Assembly (NCBI GenBank): GCA_014526335.1
Contig: JACTAT010000060.1
Span: forward strand, 8,287,686-8,351,685
Direction: 5' to 3'
Length of the DNA stretch: 64,000 bases
DNA from: Chrysaora quinquecirrha
Taxonomy: Eukaryota; Cnidaria; Scyphozoa; Semaeostomeae; Pelagiidae
Numbering within the stretch: position 1 is the first letter of the stretch; each line of letters starts with the position of its first letter. The notes beneath the pieces are model-generated. The model made no database searches. It saw nothing but the letters and a program-made list of their open reading frames with translations, and was not told the DNA's origin. Below, one piece after another: positions 10,431 to 22,200 of this stretch. The position numbers were made by a program, and so were the translations under genes.

Positions 10431-12414
10431 TTACTTGTTTATTCTTCGCAGATTTTCCTTCATTTTATCATTGCAAAGCTCGGCAATCTTTTCAATGTAC
10501 TAACGAAACATAAAAAGAATCACGGAAAAGGCTTGAAGAGGGACTCGTTTATTTTAAAAACAATCAAAAAGTCTAATCCATATCAAAAGATCATACCTGT
10601 TCTGATACCATCAAAACTCCATCAAATAGAATTGGAACTTCAAGTACATGAGTGCTTCTAATAGCCTGAAGAACACAAAAAATGTTAGATCTTTTATTGA
10701 TATAGCATAGAAAATGTGAAGAAATTTAAGGAATTTAAGAAAGCAAAAAGAAACGACTTACAAGCATGATTCGCTTTTTTCTTCCAATGATCAAGCCAGA
10801 ATTTCTAAATCCAGCTTGCAGAGCTATTTGAAGCTAAAAATTAGAGAATACATAAATGCTTATTGTTCTTCTTAAATCTGTGATGAAATTTGGGATAATG
10901 ATCATGATTAAAAGAAAATGATGATGATGATGATGATGATGATGATAATGATGACAATCATCATAATGCTGGTGATGAGGATGATGATGATCATCATAGA
11001 TCATATAACATAGATATTGATTTATGATTATCGTGATAAAGATTAATGATCATGATCATGATTGTGCTTTAGATTATGATGATGACAATTTAGATGTTGA
11101 TGATGATGATAATAATATTGCTAATGATAATGAAGATGATGACAGTGTTGACAATGATCAATAGTTGATAACAATGAAACAATTTGTTATGATAATGATG
11201 ATGATGTTGATGATGATGATGCCAAAATGTACATACTTGTTACAGTATACTAAAAATATCATACTGACCATTTGCTGTCCCTTTTCTAATGTCTCACACT
11301 GAATATGAACAACAAATGATTCATACTTCAGAACAGCTGATTTAACTTCCTCTGCCTCTTTGATAGAGGTTACCTAAGAAACAAACAACGTATATAATGG
11401 TTTCGAGAAAAATCAAGTCGTTTTTCAAGAACATTAGATTGTTATTGGAAGGAAGCACAAGATAAGCAGCAAATGGGTAGATGGGGAAGGATTCTTTGGT
11501 TTTCACATAATTTCGCCTTAGAATGCATAGCCTCACTTTAAGACCTATATGTGGTGCCAACAATTTGAGCAAATGGTTTTGACTATGGGGGGTCATAGGG
11601 GGGGGGGGTCGAAAAACCATAAAACTGTCATTTTTTTAGCCAAAAACCGTACAAGCGTACATGCGTTTTGTAAAAACCGTAAAACCACACCAAATTCGCA
11701 GATTGAAAAACCGCAAAACCATACTTTTTGAAAGTAAAAAACCGTAAAACCGCTCTCAAAATGTCGAAAAACCGCAAACCGTCATGCCCAATGACCCCCT
11801 CGACTATGTATCCTTAAAGTTATGTGATATTACCATATTTGGATTGCAGTCAGCAGAGACTTGCTCTACGAAAACTAAGGTGAATGAAACTAGTTTTCTC
11901 TTTCTCAACCTGAAATCTATTTTAAGATTTGCTGATGTCATTAACAGTGTCACTCCTTTGGCTACTTTTGAAAAATGTGTGAAAGGTCAATTTGATGTAA
12001 ATTCAAAGTGACAAAAAAAGTCTTACCAATTCACTTGATGAAATTTCTTCATCGTGAGACATAAATAGCCATTTGCAACCTTTCTTTTTATCCTTTCCCT
12101 GAAAAATACAATTAAATAGTCGTTATTGGTGACCTTCTTGAAAACATATAGACTAATACATGATAATCTCAGAAAATAAGAAATTTTCACAATAAAAACA
12201 TTAAAAATACCTCCGAGATCACAGACACCCTTCCTGAACAGGAACTTGTTGTGAAAAAACTTTCTAAACTATTTATAAAACTAACAAGATCAATAATCGG
12301 TTTATCAATGCTTCCTTTTCTACTGTAATCAACTCCAGATAAACTATTTTCTTTCTGATTTTGAAAAACGTTTTTTGGATCGCCTTTGTTGGCCTTTCTC
12401 GAGTTGGCGGCCAT
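10431..12414 (-). CDS. TYW3: TYW3, tRNA wybutosine-synthesising protein 3
   Basis: Six exons, all in phase: 12211-12414, 12027-12098, 11269-11373, 10762-10833, 10597-10665, 10431-10499; 196 aa. The start ATG gives MAANSRKANKGDP. Family motifs in order: DYSRKGSIDKPI, FFTTSSCSGR, GCKWLFMSHD, YESFVVHIQC, AGFRNSGLIIGRKKR, RSTHVLEVP and EKIAELCNDKMKENLRRI. TYW3 is the SAM-dependent methyltransferase of wybutosine synthesis at position 37 of tRNA-Phe, in the cytosol. Unlike four of the neighbouring genes, no exon here needs a frame correction. The intron at 10834-11268 carries a GAT-type microsatellite and the 11374-12026 intron an AAAAACCGTAAAACC repeat. Confidence 0.95.
10914..11222. repeat. GATGAT-type microsatellite
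   Basis: Imperfect trinucleotide runs (GATGATGAT, GATAATGAT) broken by short point changes, inside a TYW3 intron. Open frames in it are compositional. Confidence 0.9.
11590..11785. repeat. short tandem repeat AAAAACCGTAAAACC
   Basis: Six or more imperfect repeats of AAAAACCGTAAAACC or AAAAACCGCAAAACC spaced 25-40 bases apart, starting after a run of nine or more G. In a TYW3 intron. Confidence 0.75.
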
Positions 12415-13274
12415 TTCTTGCAATTCGAAGAAAATCCGCGAAACCTCGATCCAGTTTCAGCCTCGTAAGCAAAGCCATAAAATAAAAATATTCAAATTCG
12501 AAATTCGAAAAATAATCGCGATAAAAGCAAGCATAAAAGCTAATGCTAAGACCGAGAATATTTTTCTTGGCGTGTGAAACAGCTTGAATCCAAATAAACA
12601 TTTCTGATGCCATCGAAGAAACCATAGGTCGCCTGCCTTCTTCTTTTCGACATACACAGCAGTTTCTTCGATTCGATACACTTCTTTTTTTTAATAAGCA
12701 ACTGGTCAATAAGCAACTAAGGGCTGAGATTTGCTCAAACTTTTGGTTGAAATCCCTATTTTTATCCAATACATCATTGCAAACTTGTCAATTACATTGA
12801 ACAGCATGAAAGGAGCCATAAAAAGAGATTTTAGGGGGTACCCAGTCATTCTGTGAGGGCTGAAAGACCAGATACGTTAAGCAACTTCGAGGGCTGGACC
12901 GGTAGTAAAGTTGCTTATTAAAAAGAAAAGTTTAGGGACTTATAATTATGATTTGGCCAAATATCTTTCAATTAGAACTCCAAGTTCTCTAGTTTTAGCC
13001 CAAGTTTAACTGACATGCCATTGTAAAGCCTTCTTCCATGACTACCTAACTCCCTTTTTTGGGCCACGGTGAACGGAAACAAAAAATTTCCCCAAGCAAA
13101 ACTTGCCATGATATGCTTATCTCAATCACATCCCCTTAATACAAAGTTGTGAATTTGTAAATGCAGTATCCGTTGCCTAATAAAAATTGCTTTACTTAGT
13201 AAATGCATAAAATTCGATTGTATAAAAATACACGAAAAAATGATTATATATCTTATGAAATTGTATGCGACTTA
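12415..13274. other. spacer between TYW3 and SARDH
   Basis: TYW3 upstream region and SARDH 3' UTR, both minus-strand genes. A hairpin-like repeat with AATAAGCAAC words occupies 12679-12931. No further gene seen. Confidence 0.5.
12679..12931. repeat. CTTATA-family relative with AAGCAAC words
   Basis: Begins ACACTTCTTTTTTTTAATAAGC, repeats AATAAGCAACT, and ends AGTTGCTTATTAAAAAGAAAA as an inverted match. Similar layout to 13925-13991 and 15081-15430 but with a different internal word. GTTGCTTATTGAAAAAAGGTGTA near 29510 is a related end. Confidence 0.55.
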
Positions 13275-16200
13275 TCAGTTGTAGATTCCCTTGATTCTTT
13301 CGTTCTTAGGATCAAACGGAGTCTTAATATGAACTTTGGCTGGGAAAACAGAACCCATGGATTCAATGGAAAATTCTCCAGATTTCAAAAAGTCATTTTT
13401 AATTGGCTTTCCTTGTGGATCAGATACATAGCCATAAGCAATGCTCTTTCCAATATGGTAACCATAGCCGGCTCTTCTTATAAATCCAACTACTTCGTTG
13501 TTTCTCATGATTGCTTCAAGGCCAATCAAGGCTTTGTGTCTGAAAGAAAAAACATAAGTTGTCAAAATATTGTCTAGACTTTGCTTCCATTTAAGCCTGC
13601 CTGTTTCTTATATTTGAAGCGATTTTTCACCAACTTTAATCACCCCCCTTCCATTCTTGTGTTTAAAATGCATCTCCAGGCAAGTTTCGGAGATAGCACA
13701 AAATGTTGGCCCGAATATCAGCCTAGTGTTTCTTCCAAAGGTTGTTTTCATAAAAGAACGAGTAGTTATCAAAAGACGGTTACAGAAAAGATGGCAACAG
13801 ATAGCATCCTTACGGAATCTACAGTGATTCTACACGTTTTTTGTATAAGAAACCGTGTGAGTGAGATTTCTGGCAAATTACAATAGATTCTTTTGTTCTT
13901 TGTCATTAAAACAATAGAAAACAATAGAAACTTTAAGAAACTTTCACTAGTGAGGCTTTAGCTAGGTTTCTTATATAAAAAAAAACGTGTAAAAGGAATT
14001 CGACACTGAATCAGGGTGAGATACCCCAAGTTTCAAACAGACAGTTCAGTCAAAATCGTAGATTGCTAACGAGATCAATTACAGCAAAACTCGTGACATT
14101 GCGAATAAAACATACTCATCGATAGTGAAGCAAGCCAATTTCTTTTTCAGCCCTTCTGCTTTCTGTTTCTCGAGAACTTCTCTTCCAAGAAATGGTGTGT
14201 CTGTTTTCAGCTTGCAAGTGAAACCGAGGCCAGCTTCTAGAGGAGTGTCGTCATCTCTAATATCAGCATGCCAATGGCGATATCCCTTCTCAATACTCAG
14301 ACTGTCGATTGCACGATAACCTTAAAAAAAGCATAATAATGTGAGGAAACTGTCATTAAGTCTGTCGTAGAAATTCAGAAAATCCATAAGCATAATATGA
14401 CAGTAATGAAGCTTTCTAGGCCTTATTACTACTTGTAATTGTACTAAGAGCATCTTCGAAACGATTTTAAGGCCCTTGCCAAACGATTAAACATTGTTGG
14501 TCTAGCATTTCAGATTTGCTTTTCAAGCAAAATGTTTGATCACGTCCAAAATCATTGCTTTTCTAACACTTTTTGTTTGCGTCAAGCAAAAAATGTTTTT
14601 GAAATGTTTTGTATTTGCTCAAACATTTGTTATAAAACAAACTTAAAATGTTTGACCAACAATGTTTGATCGTTTGGTCAGGGCCTGACACTATTTTGCC
14701 TCAAATAAGGTGAACTTTTGTTTTATTTAATTTCCCATCCTCTTGGAAGGGGAATTGAACGATTACAAGATTAATTAGATAAAGAGCCTTGCGCTTTCTG
14801 CAACACTTCTGTAATCATCATAATCATAATTACCTGCATCAGATATTCCATATTTTCCCCATGTTGCATGACAGCATTATAAACCGGAACACAAGATTCC
14901 TTTGGAATATGCAATTCCCAGCCAAGTTCACCAACAAAAGTCAATCGTAGAGCTCTGACCTCATGTCCAGCAATTGTTATTGTTTGATGAGTTGAGAAAG
15001 GAAAGTCTTCGTTGCTGAGGCTCGCTCCGCTCAGCTCTTCAAGCAGTTGTCGGCTGTTTGGGAAAATTGAATCAAGTTATTTTTATAAGGAACCTTAACT
15101 ATGAGTTGAGGCTGGAGTTCCTTAATTTTTCAACAAAATGAGGCTGAAGTTCCTTATGCTGTTCCTTTTCATGAGATATGTTTGAATACTAATTTTTACA
15201 GCAAATTCATATAAACTTGCTTCATTTTCTAACTTTAAATATAAATGGAGTCTTTTTTGGAAGAACGATGGGAAATACATTGTTATTCTGCTATTTTTTT
15301 TGCACAAATCGTCTTGTTCTTGAAAAAAATTGTTCTTAGTTTTTAATCCTAGCCTCGGCAGTTCTTAATTTTTTGGGAATTTTCAGCCTCGAGTTCCCTA
15401 TAAAGGTGTTCCTTATAAAAAAACGTGTAGACATCAATTATGTTATATTATAAAATACACGTTATTTCTTATTAGTAGGACCTGTATAAGAAACTCGAGG
15501 TTAAACGAACTCTTTCTGTCTTTGAAGAACCGACCCTTTTAATTTTGATGTGGATGGATAAAAAACTTCTAAATGAAACAAAGATCTTGTTTTTTAAATT
15601 ATCGAAGGTGCTGTGGCGTCGTGGTGTAATCCAGCTGACTCGTGGTGTCAGAAGCTCTGTGTGGTCAGGGTTCGAGCCCAGATCTTCGAGGTCTCGATTA
15701 GTTAATCTACTACTGAGATCCTAGCGACTGGTGCTAAAACACCATTTCACCTTCACCATTATTTGAAAATAATCATGCCTGTAATTTTCTGCATAATCTG
15801 AGATGTTTTCTATTGACTATGGTTCGTCACAGAGCTTTATATGTATCCAGTATGACTGGTCATTGGGCGTTATTGCCCAACAAAAGATACAAAATAAAAA
15901 TTTCACCTTTTTGGGCCTTGGATGCTCAACATACCAATATCTTCAGATCGATCAGTTAATTTGACATCGAATTTTTTTGCATGAATAACATCTTTGATGT
16001 GACCCCAAGCATGCTGACCAATGGCACCACCGATTGCCAAATAAAAGCCTGGCTCTAAAAAGTAATTTATGTCCATTCAGCTAATGTACTTTCGGATAAA
16101 TTCTTTGCATAGAGTAAAATCCAACCCTTTATTACAAACCACTCTTCGAGTCCCTTTAGATAGAACTCATTATAACGTGTACTGACTTGTTCTGATAGTG

Positions 16201-19200
16201 ACTCAGCTCTGAAGTTTTGGAAGAGTAACAGGAAAACAATAACGTAATTGAGGAAGAATAATTGGTATGATCAAAGTTGAGTTCATAATGGCTGGCGCGC
16301 ATTTTTATTCATTGAAGGTGCTGTGGCGGCTTGGTGTAATCCAGCTGACTCGCTCAGTGTGGTAAGGGTTCGAGCCCGCCACGGTAGCGTCACAGCCAGG
16401 GCCAAGGTCTCGATTAGTTAACCTACTACTGAGATCCTAGCGACTGGCGCTAAAACACCATTTCACCTTCACCTTCACCTTCACTATAGTGATGCAAAGA
16501 AAGAAAGCAAAAATGTTGTATGAGGCGCAGTACACCTTCAAAGGGGGATAAATCAAGAAGATGCAAGTCAATATTTCAATTCAGTACTGCAGAGACATGC
16601 ATTAAGTCTACTTTTTATTTTATGAGCGTGGTTTGAAACCTGGTACTGTCTCGAGTGAGTACAGATGAGAGAATTAATATATGTTTTACTTTCAAATAGC
16701 TCCTTCGCAGTGGTTGCAATAACATTTTGTCCTCCGCACCAATGAATAAACAGAAAATAGACTTGGAGCAAGTCTAAGTACTGCACAGTCTTGATTATTT
16801 CTTACCCTTTGGCTGCATGACGTTGGCTCCATCTCCTTCACCAAGAACAGAAACAGTCAAATCAGCAGCTACACCTCCTTTGTGATTCAACATGCAAGTG
16901 TATGTTGTTGAACCTAAAACAAAATAGGGTACAATTAGGGTAATAAGGTAACATTCCTCTAAAAACATGTACCTCGTTATACAAAGCCAAAAAGTACTTT
17001 GTTGAGTGTTTTACATGTCTAAGGCCCTGGCTAAATGACAAAACACTATTGGTCAAACATCTGGGATTTGCTTTTCAAACAATGCTTGATCCTTTGGACA
17101 CTTTACAAACTTTGCTTGTTTGAAATGCTAACTAACGTACTAAATTGTCGCTTGAGTCAACTGAGTTGGAATATCGAAAGGACAGCCAAGTTTACGTAGC
17201 CTTCTTCTAACCCTGGGGATGAGAATGGATAGAGATTTCATCCAAATTTTCACATACACAATTGCTGTTCCTCTGAGCGGAGCAGGGTTGTGGGGATGTG
17301 GAGGAGCAGACACTTGGAGATCAAAGCACAATGACATGATGTCTGCTGGCTACCTAGCTTAGTCCCTGAAGATATCATACAAACGTAGAGATAAGAGAGC
17401 ACGTTAAAAGCACCTGGAGGTTTCTGCATGTTTGCTGTGAATATCCAATCAACTGCTTTCTGTGCATCAGGCCCAGTGATGAAGAATTTAGCAAAATACG
17501 ACATATCGAATGCTGCAACATTATTTCTACAAGCCAAACACTCTTCACCAATCTGCAGGAAAACAAAATATACATAAAAAGCTAAAAACTCCAGCCTAAC
17601 AAGTTTGAGGTACAACCCGTCCAGCTCCATAGCAAGACGGGCAAAGGCCAAAGCTGAAAAGAAAATCCCTTAGAGATAAGGACTGGATAGGCCTTGGAAG
17701 CAAATCATCGCCAATCTATAGAGAAATGAAATAGAAATAAAATCTAATAGAATACCCTATTTTTCCAAATCCCAGCTAGGGTTACAACCCTCGCTAAAGT
17801 TGAAATACAAATCCCTAAGAGATAAGGGCTCGATCAATTCCTTAATAAGTTATCAAAGATTTATTTAATAAACTGCATCATTGTTGTTCAGGTGTTGCTA
17901 TTTTTATACCAAATAACTTCTCGTGACATTAAATGAAAACTGCACTTACTTCTTTGAAATTAACAGGGAAATCAAATGTGTATTCTTGTTGCAACAGTTT
18001 ATCATATGTGTAATCTTCGTTCTTCTCATTACCGTAAAATCCATAATAATCATAAGGTCGAACCTAAAGGAGGCATAACAACAGTAGAAGCATATGCAAT
18101 GAAACCAAACTAAGAAACATTAAGAGCAAGGCACTGGGAGGTTGTAGCTTTCAACAATGAAGGTGAAGGTGAAATTGTGTTTTAGCGCCAGACGCTAGGA
18201 TCTCAGTAGTAGGTTAACTAATCGAGACCTCGACCCTGGCTGTGATGCTACCGTGGCTGGGCTCAAACCCTGACCACACTGAGCTCCTGATACCACGAGT
18301 CAGCTGGATTACATCACGACGGCACAGCACCTTCTAAAATCCACACAATAAATAGTTCCAAGAAATAGACTTGAGTTATTTTCAACAGCATAATATCTAC
18401 TCATGTTTCTCTGTTTGGGCCAATCATTACCAATTTACTTGCTTCATTTCGTCTCTCAGCCTAGTGATGTAAACAAAATCCAGCTAAAGAAACTTTCCAT
18501 GCACATATCTTGAAACCATGAATATGTTTGAAGGATGGTGTTCACATCTGGTATGAAGATGTACTCCAATAAAACGCTATTGCTTTTCTATACACAGTTT
18601 GATCAATGAACAACGATCAGCAAATTTAACTTCCCTATTCAAAATTCATAGGATTTCGTCATGAGCAATTAAACGAAATCCGAAGAACAGAACTCGTATA
18701 AATCTTACTTCTGCAACGTCCTGCTTGGAAAACCAGCCAGGCCTTTCCCATCCGTGTCTTTCTTGATAAACACAACCTCTTTGGAGCAAGACCTGCAATA
18801 ATGAGAGTTGAATGTTTATATTCTGTAATTTCTGTAAATCTGATCTACAATTAAAATACTTAAACGAAACCATTGAACTCAGGAAGGTTACTACATAGAA
18901 AACAGACGGATACATGAAGATGCGTTATCATATTTTCTGAAATGCGTACATTGCCTCGATTCGACATGAAGCTAAACACCAAACGGGTGAATTGCTCAAA
19001 GCAACCCGGTTGCCACTTTGAACACTCATTTAATTTAGATTCGTTGTTGTTACTTGTATTAGACGTCCCTCAATATCAGATCTAATGCCTCTGTGACGAA
19101 CAAGCATCTTAAAAAACATGGGTTATTTTGCCATGCAACAAAGAATCAGTAAAAGAATACAACCAAGCAAACAACCAACGCTGCAATCCTTTTTGTAATC

Positions 19201-22200
19201 TCAGCTGCTGCTGAGCTAGAATAAACAGAAATGGACTGATGTAGATTTCTGCTCGTCCTGGGTTTAGCTACCTTCAATCCGAGTTAAAGTAGTTCAGGGA
19301 CATTTCCACAGATATAATAACTTCATGAATATTATTCATTTATCTACATACCTCGTGGAATGGATCTTTTCTCATGTTTCTCGATGCCAGTGGTTCATCA
19401 TTAGGAAATACCATGGAGTAGTTTTTAGCATAAGATTCGTGACTTCTTTCTCTGATCCATTTATTGTTGCCAGTCAAAGACTGATGAAATCTCCTAAAGC
19501 AAAAGGAATGGTACTATTTAACAGATAGCTACACCCATATATTGCAGAATTATGGTTAAGATACTGAAAGAGATGACGAAGATGGGATGATTACGGGGAC
19601 GACGATGACGAAAATCATTATTAAGATGACGAGGATGATGAAGATGATGATTGAGATGACGATGATGAAGATGATTATGATGAAAATGAAGAGGAAGATG
19701 GCAATAATTAGATGATGATGATGATGATGCTGACGACGATGACGATGGCAATGTTAATGGATTACAATGACAACGATCATCATGACAATGATGATACAAA
19801 ATAGGATAAAAGATTTCTGAAATGATAGAGCTATAAATCTTCTTCATTATTCCAATTTAACATTGGTTGATCAGCTAATTGACAACACAGTGAATGGATT
19901 CAGGAATTAAATAATACAACAATCACCTGATGTCGAATCCAAACATATCAAGACTTGGATGACCATGAACAATCCATTGTGCAATTTGATTTCCACATCC
20001 ACCACCAAGCATAATTCCACTTGAATTGAATCCACAACAATGATAATATCCACGAACATCAGGATCTGGTCCCATCAATGGTTTGTGATCTGCTGTAAAT
20101 GACTCTGAAAGCAAAGAATTGTTCGTTACCTTTATTTCAACTTTGCTTATCTTCAATTTTCCATTTCCAAGGGCATATTTTGATGGCAGATTCAGGGGTC
20201 GTCACCCCTCCTCCCCAATATTTTGCTGCCAAAGGAAACTATTTAGTAAAACTTGGCTTTTATTTTGGTCAAGTTCTTTAAACGTCAGTAGAATTTGGTA
20301 CTTGGTTTGTAAACGAAAAACTCTTGCCAAAGTCCACAACTGCTAACTTTAAAGAAATCACACAGTGCTTCTGCTTTGGTCGAAAAAATACTTGTTTTGA
20401 ATTTGATTAACGTGGAAACATATCGATAATAATCGATAATATTGCTTTGCTACTAAAGTCGTTCTATTTCATCACTCTGGTAGTTTATATTGTTTTGCGC
20501 GTTTTGTATCAAATTGTTGATTCCTTTATTCTTCTTTCGCGAAAAGATGAAGGTGATATGAGAACTGGATGAAAGGCTGTTTCATCTCATTCTTTGTCTA
20601 GTGCCAGTACAGTGCGGATTTGTACTGCAGTTCGTCGATTAAACCGTTCTAAAGTCGTAGAAACAAATGCAAAAAACACATGTAACGTTGTGGTTTGAAT
20701 ACCATAAGTCTTCAAACAAGCGCTCATTCTCATCAGCATCTCCTTAAGATTGAGCTCGTTACAATGTTGGCCCTAGACTCAGCTTTGATAGTTGATGTGG
20801 AAGTTCTCGAAGGAAGGAGGAATCAAAAGACACCAATTCCATTGCTAAGAAGGCCCAACTTTCGTCAGAATATCAAAGCATTAGTAAAATTTAAACTAAG
20901 ATCTCCTCTTTGCAATAGCTTTTGAAACAAGCACCCAAAGTGCTTTAACAAGGACGTAGTATGTAATGAGGATATTATCAAAATTGAGGAACTTATATCT
21001 GATGGACTTATACCTGGACCACAAACAGTTGACTTGATACCAGTTTCAGCGATTGCTGGAACCCTATTGCAAGCTCCTTCAATATGAACTGCAAATACAT
21101 CCCAATCCAAATCAAATAGAGAGAAAGCAAAATCATTTCGAACCTGTAAGGACAAACCACAATATTTCCATTATATTTTAAAAATAATTTCCATTACTTG
21201 CAAAATTTCAGAATTAAATTGCAGCAAATATATGAAGCTCCGAGCATTCAATAAGTATGAAAGAAATTTTACAAGCAAAACGACTACTTTTAAACAGCAA
21301 AATAAATAACTGTATTATTATGTTTAGTAACATTCTATAGCTCTTAAAATTCATGTATTTTCTTAATTCGCTTAACTGTCATGATTATGCAACTGAAGAT
21401 GAACATCATATCTTTGAAACATGTTTTACCATTTAAAAGTAGTCGTTTTTTCTCGTGAAATTGCACATATAACAAAGCGTGTGCAAAAGAAGTGTGGAAA
21501 TGAAAGAAGAAGGTTGAAGTCCATGGAACTGAAGCTGCCACTTTAACATGGACTAAATTCCGGAAACTATTCTCATAGTAAACATCTGGGGATCCATGAA
21601 AGATTATGTAAGTTGTTGCAGGCTAGCAAAAATATTAAGGCACTACTGTGGTGGGTTCTTTTGCTTAATGTGGAGGATATGCAATCATAGCAAACATCAA
21701 ATTATAAAGCAAAAAAGACCATCCAGATCAAGCAAAAATGCCACACCTCAATTTGAGTCAACAGTCTGCATCCACAAAATCAAGCGAAAACCCACCACCA
21801 TAGTGTGTAAAAGTTTGCTAGTGTGGTGTGAGTTACCTTTTCCCAGAAAACTGGATTTGGTTCGTAACCACCAACTGACAAACCATCTCCTTGCAAACGT
21901 AGGTAAACAGATGCATCATGATCTCGGACATTTGGCATGTTTTTGATACCTTCAATTGCTTCAGTGACTACATATGCATGATACATGGCAATTAGAGGGA
22001 CATCTACACCACACATTTTACCAATATTTGGAGACCAAACACCACCACAGTTAACAATGCATTTTGTTTTTATCGTTCCGATTGAGGTATTTACTGCTGA
22101 AATACACTTGCTGCCAAGATCATCCGTTTTCGTTTCAATTCCAGTCACAGCACACTTTTCTAAAACCTATGAGAATAAAAAGAAACCATGCTTATTCTTT

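Noticed and set aside
19518..19847. Ser/His-rich protein on the - strand
   Set aside because: Product of the GATGAC microsatellite in a SARDH intron.
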